Positions 34,101 to 46,447 of a stretch of 64,000 bases of DNA are shown piece after piece. Position 1 is the stretch's first letter; each line of letters opens with the position of its first letter. The stretch is from the NCBI GenBank assembly GCA_024195265.1, contig JAJLRJ010000002.1:49568853-49632852 (forward strand), written 5' to 3'. A model generated the notes under the pieces. It saw nothing but the letters and a program-made list of their open reading frames with translations, made no database searches and had not been told where the DNA came from. The position numbers were made by a program, and so were the translations under genes. The stretch is from Dendrophyllia cribrosa (lineage: Eukaryota; Cnidaria; Anthozoa; Scleractinia; Dendrophylliidae).

Positions 34101-34225
34101 ACAACAAGGACCAAATAAATAATTGTTCATGATCAGAAGTCTTTCTTACCTAAACACACAGAATATTGAAGTCCAAGCGAAACACAAACCATGAAAATAA
34201 TAGTTGAATTTTTGTACATAAACAT
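31144..34225 (-). pseudogene. Gene A: PAN and fibrinogen-like secreted protein gene lacking its EGF exon
   Basis: Exon 1 (34225-34150, 76 bp) starts MFMYKNSTIIFMVCVSLGLQ, a signal peptide, with donor TTTAG|GTAAG in phase 1. Exon 2 (32880-32624, 257 bp) is a PAN/apple-like module with FKEPIPNKAMKGHVIHSEEV, CRVNCYMEPNCVSINMG and donor GAG|GTAAAG in phase 0. The last exon (31751-31144) has KSCSVLKRLDPSAESGSYVI, IDPDGEGGLPPLYDVTC, MTYWGGASPGSGKCACGMNN and a stop after KCFGIA. This last exon needs phase 1. In gene B the 112-bp EGF exon converts phase 0 to phase 1, but no such exon is visible in 31752-32623. Splicing exon 2 directly to the last exon shifts the frame and soon stops. Either an unrecognised exon bridges the gap or the gene is dead. 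All remaining cysteines of the last domain are intact, so the loss may be recent. Confidence 0.7.
32209..32460 (-). other. Unassigned 83-codon open frame where gene B has its EGF exon
   Basis: The frame begins MKGRVARMANQAFQQAISAT and ends FLVFVAR. It has no EGF cysteines, no signal and no recognised domain. It occupies the intron in which gene A should have its EGF exon, so it may be inserted repeat DNA that replaced that exon. Confidence 0.3.
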
Positions 34226-34348
34226 CTTGTCGGAAGGAGTCATTTCTGTTTATGCTTCGGTCGAAATGGTTACCAAAGCTTTTAAGGATTACAAGTGCCA
34301 ATATATTTTCCCTTTTGATGTGTGGGAAGATTGGCTTGCAGCAGGTGC

Positions 34349-34354
34349 TTTATA
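34349..34354 (-). promoter_or_regulatory. TATA-like box of gene A
   Basis: TATAAA on minus, about 125 bases upstream of the exon 1 ATG. It is kept in the partial copy at 37505-37510, but the matching place in gene B reads CTAAAACAC. Function is inference. Confidence 0.45.
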
Positions 34355-34399
34355 GAATAGAAGAAAAAACGATACTGATGCATTTCAATATTTTTTTTT

Positions 34400-36187
34400 T
34401 CATTTCTAAGCATACATGTATTCTTCATTTAGGTAACAATGCGTGTAAGAAGTAGGCAATGCTCTATTGATCCGCGGCATTTCGCTTTCCCCATATAAGA
34501 TCGTTTAGGTTTTGTATTGAGAATGCATCAAAATATGGACATCTTTTTTAAATAAAATGTACTGAAACTTTATTTTAAAGTGATGTTTCTTTTGTGCTAC
34601 AAGATTTCATCCCTGAATCGTGAAACTCCAAAACAATGGCCAAGAAAGGCTTCTGATTTTATATGTTTCCCACATAGAATTTTGGTTGCATTAAAACTCA
34701 GAATAGTTTTCACTAAAAGGGAATCAATTAGCAAACTAGAGAGAAATAAATTCACTACCAGGTCAAGTTATGGTAGATTTTCATGTTTTAGCCAATGAGG
34801 TGGACGGTTTCGACAATATCACAATTGACACCTTTCTGCATTCCCTGCCGTTAGGTTGCCTACTTCTTACTAGGACCATTACTTAATAATATATATAGTT
34901 AGGCTTAGCCTAACAGCGGCGCCCTCTGAAGACCCTCTGAACAAGCTTAACTAAGATGAAACTTAACTAATAGGTGAAAGGTCGGAAGCACAAGAATTAA
35001 GATTAATATTGACGACCGGGCTATTTTTCAATTTTAGCAATTCTCAAAAACAGTATTACCCGACCGTCTGCACAGTACATTTAGACCGTACAAAAGTTCA
35101 CAAAAACAACTTTTTCTCCGTCTAGAATAACTATTACGACTACTGTTAAAAAATACAGTTGTTGCTTGTCAAAAAATGCCTGAGAAACTGATTTGGAAAT
35201 TAAAATTGCCAAAAATACACAAACATATTTGCATACGGCCACGCGAGTGAAGTTAGAACTATAATAAAATTCAAGTCTTGTTTTGTTTACATAAAATCGC
35301 TTTTCAACCTATGTAATGAATGAACAAACACATAAAAATGGACAACACAATCTTCTTTCGAAAAACTTTATTCAAATCTCCATTAGTTTATGTTGAAAAG
35401 CAAAACGCAAAACGCGCATCGAGGCCGAGCCGTGTCTTCGATGAAATTCAAGAAATTAATACAACTGAATTTAAGCTACACGTTTAAAAACAATTCTCCA
35501 AAACTAACGAGAATACATTAACAAAAAGTCAATCACAGATTGATATCAAGATAAATTCCCATCGAAAAATGTAATTTGTTTTACCTTTAAGTCCCTCCGG
35601 CGACTACTGTGCTTGGAAATTCTTTAAATCTCCGCTTTGGTGCTGAAATCCGTAAAACGAACCCATCTCTCGCATTGCTAAAAACGTATATAGTTCCTCG
35701 AAGCAAGATTTTATCCCTGAAAGCTCTTCTTTTTCCACTAAAGCGGCTTCTGAGTATCCCTTAATTAACATCCCTGTCTTGTGTAGCAAACCACGAAAAA
35801 ATGCAGAAAAATAACGACTTTAATTTAAACCGTTTTCTCCACTCAGTAAACACAGCAAAACATCAAAGTGTTTTCCCAGCTGACGTGACATTCGGCCGTG
35901 TAACCGCGCGAAAAAAAAGCCTCGCTTTGGTTTCAACATGACGTCGTACGCGCATGTTTTGCGACGTCATACGCGCCCGCGAGCTAGTCCTCCGCTAAGA
36001 TCCCGGATGTTGTGTGGCGTCATACGCGCATGCGCGCTAGCCTTGCGCGACACACATGTTTTTGTTGCAGACTGCGCCCGCGAAACATTCCGCTAGCCAT
36101 GACCATGAAAAATAACGGCATAGGTTCTATGAGTATGGGGCTGCGCAGCCGGGTCTTCGGCCCGGCTAGTGCTCCGCTAAAAAAACT
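34400..36187. other. Intergenic between gene A and fragment A'
   Basis: It includes the inverted dispersed-repeat copy at 35268-35370, an unassigned minus-strand frame at 35604-35789, and a CpG-rich block at 35880-36180 in which CGTCATACGCGC-like words recur three times and GCCGGGTCTTCGGCCCGGC forms a hairpin. No gene is supported. Confidence 0.4.
35268..35372. repeat. Dispersed repeat, copy 2 (inverted)
   Basis: Reverse complement of 6597-6712; shared blocks include TGTTTACATAAAATCGCTTT and TGAATGAACAAACACATAAA. Confidence 0.7.
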
Positions 36188-37560
36188 GAGTTTATAATTT
36201 CACCAAAAGATATGTGACGATAAACTGTAAATTAGCCCCCAAAATAGGATATTGTTACTTACCGAAACAGCCTTATTTTTGGGGCAGAAACATATCTTTT
36301 GAATATGTAGTGTACAATTATAATTATCTATGCGAATATGCATTCAATTGTGCCTTACCACGGAGAAATATGCGCTTGTTAATTAAGTCTTGCCTTGATG
36401 ACTTGTTTGCACCATAGAAAAACCGTTATTTTCATAAGAGTATCTTTCCCCAACAAGGCGTAATCGTCAAGACGGTTGACGGCTTCTATAAAAAACTTGG
36501 CATTAGCTTTGTGTAATTTGGAAAATATACACCCTGCTCATTAAGTTAATTTTGAGTGTTTTTTTTAGATAGGTCAAAGTTCTACACTTTTATAAACTAG
36601 AAATAATCATAAGTGAACCTTGATACTTCACGGCATTCAACATTACGAAAGGCAAGCATCCAAAACCGAAAAATCGAGAAGTTAAATATGCCAATTATAT
36701 ACCGGTAAAATACAGGGTATAGAAATATACAGTCAAATAATCCCTGTAAAATATTATACTAGAAAATAAGATGCAAACTGACAAATTTTATTTATTAAAT
36801 TGCCTTTAGCGAAGAATGATGTGTTGTAATGTTTGTATTTATAGCACATTAGCATCATACCATTATGATTTTCATACACTACATTCACCAGCCAGAGTCC
36901 GAAAACATTGATTATCCAACACAGAACTCTACACGACGCAGATAAAATTTTAGAAGAATTAGCCCGATAAACTCATATATTTTTTTATGATGTTTAAGAC
37001 GGCATTTTTAAGAGTATTTTCGACAACACAAATTGATATTCACAGCCATTGTGCGATTTTGAAAACATTTTCAATGACAAAAACTATATGATTGAGCAGT
37101 ATGGTTTTAGATTCATGGATATTTATCTGGCGAGGCATTTTAAAAGGAATTCCGTGAATTTGCAAGGTGAATATCTGTTTCCAAGTATTTACAATTGTTG
37201 ATGGTTATGATGTGAAAAATTTAGCTGGCCTATTTAATACACAAATGCTGAAATACTTTAAAAACCCCTAAAAATAAAGACTGCACTGAAGAGATAATAA
37301 ATTTTCCGTGCTACAAAACATTTAGGCGACAAATCCAACAAAAACCATGAAAATAATAGTTGCATTTTTGTACGTAAACATCTTGTCGGTAGAAGCCATT
37401 TCTGTTTATGCTTCGGTCGAAACGGTTACCAAAGCTTTTAAGGATTACAAGTGCCAATATATTTTCCCTTTTGATGTGTGGGAAGATTGGCTTGCAGCAG
37501 GTGCTTTATAGAATAGAAGAAAAAACGATACTGATGCATTTCACAATTTTTTTTTTATTT
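36188..37560 (-). pseudogene. Fragment A': duplicated intron 1, partial exon 1 and promoter of gene A
   Basis: 36188-36310 matches 32907-33030 (AAACTGTAAATTAGCCCCCA shared), 36955-37330 matches about 33490-33900, and 37340-37560 matches about 34188-34400. The copy has the start codon and the first part of the signal peptide on minus (MFTYKNATIIFMV, from 37385). The second half of exon 1 with its donor is gone, joined instead to sequence from inside intron 1. No PAN, EGF or fibrinogen-like exon follows. It is therefore a broken tandem copy. Insertions inside intron 1 (for example 36735-36935) distinguish it from A. Confidence 0.8.
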
Positions 37561-38610
37561 CTAAGCATATTCTTCATTTAAATAGAAAGTTAACTTGTAA
37601 GTTTCTCGGCAATCATCATTGCAAACTTAATATATTTTTATATTTATTGTATTTGTGTTGCTGTGAAGCAGATGACACGTGACACAGCGAGTGACAGTGT
37701 TTACTTGCACGCGCATAATTAGCAGCATTGAAAAGCGTTTTGTGTTCTACTGATATCTGTAATATAATCCTTTTTTTTTTTTTACAAAATAATGCAATTT
37801 AGGAAAATACAGATATATATGTTTGTACCTTGTGCTCACATCACATATGTTATGTCAGGTGGCAAAACGTTCTCTCGGTAGATATAATAGAGTTTTTGAC
37901 GTACTTAAGTTGAGAACCGCCTGTCATCATATATGTGATGTGAACACAAAGCACAAATATCAGTCCATATATAACCTTTTGTAAAAAGGGTGTATACAAC
38001 TGATTGAAAAAATGTTGTCAGAATATAAAAAGTCTAAACCACCAACGATCCGTCACAATGGTATCCTGGGAACAAGGCAAATAGGAACAGTACAAACATC
38101 GTTTTTTCCTATTTTATATTTATTTTTACCTTTAGAGAATGATTTTGAGCATACTGCATGTATGTGAAATTTATCTGGGAACACGTGATTGCTTTTCCCG
38201 TCTCCAGAAAACCATTCGGTCGTACCTTTCATGATTTACACTTTACACCCGACAACGTTTTTTCATTCAGGTATATATATATAATTATAGAAGTCACAAC
38301 TTTTGGTACTAGTAGTCGTATAAATATAAAAATTACAAAGGTTGTCATGGTAGCTAATGTTTGTCACACTAAGTTCTTAATATGTCACGCCTAACATGCG
38401 ACATGAAACGTACGCGAAAAGTCCTGCGTGCGAATTTTGGCACGCGTGTGATCAGAGGGAACCCAAGCGTAATGTTTAAGCAACACATAAATTAAAATTA
38501 AAATCGCCGCATAAAGTTGATGAACACTTATTGGAGTTGTTTTCTATCTTTTTCATGTTTTTTTCTATGCCATTTGAGCGATTTTTAGTTCATCTACCTT
38601 ACCCTGTATT
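37561..38610. other. Non-coding; possible inverted-repeat element
   Basis: CTTGTGCTCACATCACATATG (about 37829) is mirrored by CATATATGTGATGTGAACACA (about 37928), giving imperfect arms of about 45 bases around 37820-37965. No gene. Confidence 0.4.
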
Positions 38611-38619
38611 ATATAACTG

Positions 38620-39720
38620 AAAGGAAGGACAGTGGTCAAAATTGTTCATACCATGAGAGGGACACTGGCCCAAATTGTTCATATCACAAGAAGGGCACTG
38701 GCCCAAATTGTTCATACCATAAGAGGGGCACTGGCCCAAATTGTTCATACCATAAGAGGGGCACTGGCCCAAATTGGTCATACCATAAGAGGAACACTGG
38801 CCCAAATTGTTCATACCATGAGAGGGACACTGGCCCAAATTGTTCATACCATAACAGGGACACTGGCCCAAATTGTTCATATCATGAAAGGGACACTGGC
38901 CCAAATTGTTCATACCATAAGAGGGGCACTGGCCCAAATTGTTCATACCATAAGAGGGGCACTGACCCGAATTGTTCATACATAAGAGGGGCACTGACCC
39001 GAATTGTTCATACCATGAGAGGGACACTGGCCCAAATTGTTCATACCATAAAAGGGGCACTGGCCCAAATTGTTCATCCCATAAAAGGGGCACTGACCCA
39101 AATTGTTCATACCATGAGAGAGACACTGGCCCAAATTGTTCATACCATAAGAGGGACACTGGCCCAAATTGTTCATATCATGAAAGGGACACTGGCCCAA
39201 ATTGTTCATACCATAAGAGGGGCACTGGCCCAAATTGTTCATACCATAAGAGGGGCACTGACCCGAATTGTTCATACCATGAGAGGGCCACTGGCCCAAA
39301 TTGTTCACACCATGAGAGGGCCACTGGTCCAAATTGTTCATACCACGAGAGGGCCACTGGTCCAAATTGTTCATACCATAAGAGGAACACTGGCCCAAAT
39401 TGTTCATACCATGAGAGGGCCACTGGTCCAAATTGTTCATACCATGAGAGGGCCACTGGTCCAAATTGTTCATACCATAAGAGGGACACTGGTCCAAATC
39501 GTTCATACCATGAAAGGGGCACTGGTCCAAATTGTTCATACCATGAGAGGGCCACTGGTCCAAATTGTTCATACCATAAGAGGGACACTGGTCCAAATTG
39601 TTCATACCATGAGAGGGCCACTGGCCCAAATTGTTCATACCATGAGAGGGGTATTTGTCCCAATTGTTCATACCATGAAAGGGGCGCACTGGCTTAATTT
39701 GTTCGTACGATGAGGGCACT
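38620..39720. repeat. 33-bp minisatellite, about 33 copies
   Basis: The unit is close to GGGCACTGGCCCAAATTGTTC plus ATACCATAAGAG, exactly 33 bases in most copies with point variants (GGACAC, GGCCAC, CTGGTCC) that spread in blocks. Because 33 is divisible by 3 and the unit lacks stops in several frames, open frames of 117-266 codons appear on both strands, for example repeats of GMNNLGQCPSY on minus and SYHERATGPNC on plus. No start context, splice site or homologous domain supports translation. Confidence 0.95.
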
Positions 39721-39824
39721 GGCCTTGTATGTATGATATTGCCGATTGTCAACACATTTAGTTTTTGCAGTAACACGAATTGTTATAAAAAGCATCGGTT
39801 ATTAGAAATATGTTTTAATATGCA

Positions 39825-39866
39825 CTTATTGACTGAGTGGGAGGGCCGGACGGAAAATATTTGGCT

Positions 39867-39916
<50 letters not shown>

Positions 39917-39965
39917 GAGAGCCAAATACTTTCCCATGCGGCCCGACCTATCTCAGTCAATAAGT
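39825..39965. mobile_element. Foldback element with GACCGAGCGCAGCGAGGTC centre
   Basis: ACTTATTGACTGAG...CTCAGTCAATAAGT ends are mirrored, and the arms continue inward through GGCTCGAGGTCATGGCG / CGCCATGACCGAGAGCC. About 141 bp. Confidence 0.8.
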
Positions 39966-42900
39966 ATTTTATAATATGACTAAAAAGTACAAGAATAGTC
40001 GTGCAGTGCGAGGTCACTTGAACTCGAGCGGGGCCGGACGGCTTTTTCCGGACCGGCTCACGTCAACCCATCCGTATTTTCTGTAGGATTGCGTCAGCGG
40101 GGCCGTACGGTCATATTATAGTATGGCACTGCTCATGGTACGAGAGAGCCACTGCCCTTGATATGTCATTGATATTATTATTTCCGCTTCACGGCAATTT
40201 ATTTGCATCCATTATCATCAGAAAAGCCGACTGGATTTACGTTATTTTAGACATTTTTTCAATCCAACCTTTTTTATTTCGGGTTATTGCGTCGTCTTTC
40301 TAATTTTCTTTCAGTTTGTTATTTATCAGACTAGTTTTCCCTCGTAGTTGTTTTCTCCCTATTATTTTATTTTGCAAAGGAAGTATTATCGTGTGTTGTG
40401 CTAACCAATTTTGTTTCTTTTTACCCGTAACGAATTTAGAAGTCCTTCAGTCTTGGAAATAACTATCGGATAATTTTATTATTTATCTTAAAAGAGGGCT
40501 CATGAAACAGTTTTCCAAAGTTAAGTCTACTATTAATGGATATCAGTCTTTTCGTTTGGTGTCGTATTCATAAAGCAACAACAACAACAACAACAAAAAT
40601 CTTTATTAGTTAGTTATTATACAGTTTATAATACTGGCCTGCAGGTAGCAAAAGCTAATCTAGGCAGGCCAGTGAAATTAATTACATGATTAGAAATCGC
40701 TACACACACTAATTTGTTAAAATGAAAAGAAAGGATCAAACAATAGAAAAAAAAAGAAGAAACAAAAAGGAAAAACAAGTGATCAAAATAAAAGAAAGAG
40801 ACTCCATTTAATCCTCCTTGTTGCTATATATATATATATATATATATATATAACAAAGTGTTTCTACTCAATATCGTTTCATATGGACTTTAATACAGCA
40901 CTGCTTCGTAGACCAACATTCAACATAGATCTTTTTCTTTGTCCTGATTTGCCCCCTCAATCCCCTTTCCGTCCAAGACAGGTGATGTCCAGCGGCTAAC
41001 TGGAACTGGGTATGGTAGGAGGGTAATTGGTATTTTTTGTCACTTTTTCCCTTGTAATTGCTGGTGATTATAGCTGAGAGTTTATAATTTTGAGGAATCC
41101 GAAATAGCCAGCAGCATTTCCAAGAAGCAGGTGCACTGTTCCACGGCATAAGATGGTAAGAAGTATTGCTGCATACAAATTCCTTGTGTTGGCCAGCAAA
41201 ATTAGGTTGGTCAGCTGGCCAAGTGTCATTCGTGCGTAAGCCCGCTTTTCAAAAGATCAGGTACCGTAAACACCGGTGTATAAGCCGCACTCGTAGATAA
41301 GCCGCACCCCGAGTTATGAAGCTCAAATTTTGTAAAAAAAAAAGGTTTTTTTAAATAAAAAAGTAAGCCAGAGAATTGGCTCCACAAAACATAAGCTAGA
41401 CTTTGCTTCTATCCATCGAAACATCGTGTATTGAAAACAAACCCCACAGTTTTAGCAGTTTTTAGCGCAGCTACGTTCGGACGTACGGGGAGGGGGGTTG
41501 TGGATGCCACCGCTCCCCCCTTAAGGTTTTTAATTTCTCCGATATTTTCAAGACCATTTTCGATTAGCTCATGCCGTCTTCAGTAGCTGTTCGTTTATCC
41601 TTGAGACACATGTCGGAAAATTTTGGCGATAACCGGTTCCTTTGGTAACAAGATATGACGTCATAAGTGGCATGAGGTCAAGCCGTTTTTGAATAAAAAT
41701 GCGTGTTTTCGCCTTTTTTCGGTGAAAAAAAACATGAAATGCTACCAACAGCATCAAAATGTTTAATTGTATTTTATTTTGCAACTCTAGGAAAAAATAT
41801 TTGCAATTTCCGCATTTTCCCGATAAATTTGAATTTTTAGTAAAATCAAAGATGGTGGCCATCTTGGCTGCCATTTTGGATAACGTCACGGACCCCCAGC
41901 AGCGCCACAACCAATAATATTTACCTTATCTCTTAGAGCACATCACAGGCTATCTATTAGACGTAAAATATTTCCGAAATATTGCAACATTACAAAAAAC
42001 CCAAGGGGGCGGGGGTGCAACAATCCCCCCCCCCCCCTTATACCACGGTGAGGGTATAAGTTTGCGTGTATGTGCGAGGTTTAATTACCCTTCGACGTTT
42101 AAGGGGGGGGGGGGGGGGGGGGGGGGTGGGTGAAGGTGTTTGGCCAAGATTTTTAGTAGCTATCACCTGTTCACCTGGGACAGATTTCAAAGTGAACATT
42201 GTTGTAGTATGACATGTGATATTGCCATGAAAAGCAAGTTTTGTTAGGTATGCCAATCGAAATGTTGAGTTTTGTTATTCAATTCTTTATTTTATGTATG
42301 TTTTCTCTGCTAGTCTACTTTAGCATTCCTAAACATTGATGACGTCATATAACATCATCATCAACAGATGATAAATTATAGATAACATGATGGGCTCAGA
42401 TTATTTTGAAATTAAAACGGAGTTAATGTATCGTAAAATACTAGCATAAATCTAACGGGGGTTTACAACAACCCCGCGCTCGGTGAAGGGTATTAATGTA
42501 CTTTGCTTGTACGTCGTAGCGTTAATCAAAAATTACAAGTTATACAAATCATTTGGTAGATCATTTCTTAATTTACTGCGCATCTTGAGTATGCTTGCGT
42601 CTCCTCTTTTTAAGAAATGCAAGAAGAGGGGCAAGCGCTTAGCCATTCATGTACTTTAGGACTATTCCAGCATTGTAATAACACAGTTGCATGCAATTTC
42701 ACTAAAAACCAAAGCAAATATTTTGAGACGGGAATAACATAATCAAACTTCCTAGTAGCCCTGATAATTCGGATGGCGAAGTTCTGTGGGTACAACAGGC
42801 AAAAAACACCAGTAAGCTTATTTTTTACAATACCCGAAGCGTATAAAATATGATTGACGACCACGAACAGAACTGCATAGGACTTTTTTCGAAAGGTGTT

Positions 42901-43067
42901 AACTTTGTAAATGTATTTTTGGCTGATTAGGAACACTTCGCATAGCTTAGATATTGGTCGAATGCAAGGTCTTAATTTACTTGACGTTCTTATAAAATGG
43001 TCCGCCAATCGGTATTTTGGGCAATATTTTGAACTTTTGTCAACTCAATCTGTGAAAGCTCCAGGAC
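39966..43067. other. Intergenic, repeat-rich
   Basis: Holds a (CAA)n-AATCTTTATTA tract at 40577-40610 (LINE-like 3' tail on minus), a TA microsatellite at about 40829-40852, a GTATAAGCCGCACTCGTAGA repeat at 41277-41325, and C- and G-homopolymer runs at 42026-42038 and 42101-42126. The phrase GGGGGTGCAACAATCCCC near 42010 recurs loosely near 42458. No gene is supported. Confidence 0.45.
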
Positions 43068-45932
43068 TTAGGCGATGTCAAAGCACTTCAACTTTCCTAA
43101 TGTATGGTAGCCTCTTTCATCGTACTCCGTCCCGTTTGACGGACGCGCAATACCAACATCTCCAAACCTGAGCTGTGTAACCGGAAGCTTTGTCTTGTCA
43201 GTGAGGAGACCGCTGTCTTTACGCCATTCATTGTCATTTTTATCACAGTTACAGCGACGATTGTGGTTCGCACATGTGTTATTCATCCCGCATGCGCACT
43301 TACCACTGGCAGATGATGCTCCGCCCCAATACGTCATTTTAACAGAATCACGTGACACCCACCACCCAAATTGGGAGCCATCGTTTTTGAACAAACGCGC
43401 ATGATAGCATTCATACTGGATAAACTGTTCACAGTGTGAGGAGACTCTGGTGAGACTCGCCATCTGAGACAGACTCGCTCCTGTGTAATGAATATCACGT
43501 GAGTAACACCCTGGCTTGTTGCACCCGTCCACCAAAGTTCTGTTTTCACTATTGTGACTGATGACTGTCACGCCAACTCCATTCTTGTCAATCATTTCAC
43601 AGGTGACGTCATATAAAGGTGGCAAGCCTCCTTCACCGTCGGGATCAATGACGTAACTTCCACTTTCTGCTGAAGGGTCGAGCTTCTTTAGATCACTGCA
43701 CGATTTTGCTATAAATAGAGCAATTCAAATTTATTATCTTCCTCTGTTCTTTTAAATTCATTAAGCGTATCAAGGAAACAAACCACTAGTCATGCACAAA
43801 AAATTAACCCCTTTACCCTCGGACTCACACACAAACTTATACCCCAAACGTGGTACAAGAAGTTTGGTTGCACAAAAAATGGTGAGAAACCGCATTTTTA
43901 TTCAACGATGGCTTGGCCTCATGCTATATATGACGCCCGTATCTCATCAACATAGCAACTGATTGTCTACAAAATTATACCAAAATGTGTCTCAAGGATA
44001 AGCAAACAGCTTACAGAATAACTAAAACATATTTTCCCTTCTTCTACTGTTTTCCTTTCTCAGTTACGTTCTACTGAATTTTCGTAAACATTTCTGAAGG
44101 CACAGGTGGGTATTCATGTTCAAATTAAGTTTGCAAAACATACCTGCACAGTTAGTTCCAGGGAATCCTAGAGGACATTTACACTGATATCCTTTACTGG
44201 TGAATCCGGCCTGACATGTGCCATTGTTAAAACAAGGGCTGCTACTGCAAGGATTCTAAAAGCAAAACGGTGCCGTACAACTGAATCTACTCAAACATTG
44301 CAGGTAAAAATATATGAACCTATATACAGAAAAACTACAAACTCTGGAATGGTTGATCTTTCTGATTATTTCGTGTTAAAAGCAATTATCATTCGATGCA
44401 GCCTTTTCCTCCTTTTCATTGGCCGAGAGCCCACCACGTAAAGTTGTTTTGCTGCTAATAATTCTGCTCATAACCACAAAGCTGTTTTGCTGCGAATAAC
44501 TGTTCTGCTCTCGTCCTCTAGAATGGCAACCCGATTTCTGTTCTGTTTTTACCAGTTATAAATAAATATTAAGTTAAAAGAAAAACTCCGTGATCGAATG
44601 ATAAAACAATTATTGAACTCGGCTATCACAAAATATGGCGATGTGCCAGTGTGTCTCACGCAGATGAATTGATCTGCTCGCGACTGGCAAATCACGATAT
44701 TTTGCTCAACCTCGTCCAATAATTGATAATTGCTTCATGTCGATCTTCGTCGTTGGCATTTTATCCGCTCGTGAAATTTCTCACGGCCTTGTCAAACTTT
44801 TCATCGGTCCTTTTTATTTTCTAGTTGTTCGTTCCAACTTAATGAAGCTAAATTAGCGATCTTATCAAAGTCGTTTATTTAAAATAAAATGATCATAATA
44901 AATAGTCCTTAAATCATTTTAAATAAATCCTATTTGAATAGTTTAATATTAATCTATTTTCGCTTAATTTAACTTTCCTCGACTTTAAAACTGAGCACTG
45001 ACCTGAGAATTGTAGGCTGTCATTTTAATGCACATTCACTTATTATAGGTTTGATTTTGATGCAAACTTTACCTCGATAGCCAGATAAGTGTGAGCTGCT
45101 GTCTTCTTTAAGGCAGAGGCAAATTCATTTTCACCAGTTGCATTGTTTAACTCGCATTTGAGTTTTCCTCCTTTCAAAGGTCCCATATTTATGGACACAC
45201 AGTTGGGCTCCATGTAACACTTCACTCGACAGCTGCCTTCATTAGGGACATCTTCACTGTGGATCACGTGACCCTTCATGGCTTTGTTTGGTATTGGTTC
45301 TTTAAACACGATGTAGCGGCCTTCCTGAGCTGTTATAGAGAATAGAAGAAAGCATAAGTTAACAAAAAATATGTTTTTAATTTCACCGAGAAAATAAGTG
45401 ACAGTATAATTATAATCATCAATGAATGAAAAATTATGCATGCATGTGCCTTACCACGGAAAAATATCCGCTTGTGAGTAAGTTTTGCCTTTTTGTGCAA
45501 TTTAAATTGAAAGAAGCGAGCTTAAATTTATTTTTATAGATGACTTGTTTTCTCCATAGTAAAAACATTATTTTCATGAGACTGTTTTTCGAGAATAAGC
45601 CGTTGTCGTGAAGACGACGACTTCCGTGTTTTGGCGCAATTAGCTTTGTGCAATTTGGAAAATAAACGCCTTTTCATACTACGATTTATTATGTACCGAG
45701 TTTTATTAAGCCTGGTTAAAGTTCTACATTAACTGGAAATAAACACAGCTATAAGTGAGCCCTAATAACACTCAGGATAACGAAAGGCAAGCATCCAGTG
45801 GAATTATCCCTGTAAAATGTTTTTTTTTTAAGCTAAGAAAATTAAATGCAAACTTAAGACACCTAACTGAAAATTTTGTTAATTCATGATTGCCTCAGCG
45901 AAGAATAATGTGTTAGAAAGAGTGCGTGTTAT

Positions 45933-45992
<60 letters not shown>

Positions 45993-46414
45993 CTGGATTT
46001 GTTAAAACGTGTCTCTAGAAATTTCAAGTGCGTTTCAACAATTTGACACTTAAGGCGAATGAAAAACATTGAAAAGTATCTTGATACGGCTTAAAATGAC
46101 ATCTTAATTGCTGGCAACTCACGACAAGTTGCTCTCGGCAAAAGTGACAAAAATTTGTAATGAAATTAACATCATTTGGAAAGCACACGAATAATGACCT
46201 TTTAGTATTTCAAACGATACGGTTCATAGCAAAACGTTCGCCGAAGATATATCTAGAATTCGCCTTCCTTGAACCCAGAATGGGTTATCTAATGCACTAT
46301 TGCTTTAACTAAACACAGAAGAAGCTGTTTTATGCCTTGCACAGAATATACTACCTGTAGCTGATAAGCAATCACTTGTCAACACATACATACATACATA
46401 CATACATACATACA

Positions 46415-46447
<33 letters not shown>

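Noticed and set aside
35604..35789. 61-codon minus-strand frame ending SGDLKNFQAQ
   Set aside because: Looks mildly coding but has no domain, no splice partner and lies beside repeat sequence; left as unassigned.
36148..36166. GC-rich hairpin GCCGGGTCTTCGGCCCGGC as a terminator
   Set aside because: Intrinsic terminators do not act in animal nuclear genes; it lies in a CpG-rich repeat block.
38599..39776. Long repetitive open frames as genes, or a CRISPR-like array
   Set aside because: Explained by a 33-bp tandem unit without spacers; open in several frames on both strands.
41569..41910. 113-codon minus-strand frame with KMAAKMATIFDF
   Set aside because: The repetitive AAAATGGC-type DNA is common in interspersed repeats; no domain, splice or homology signal.
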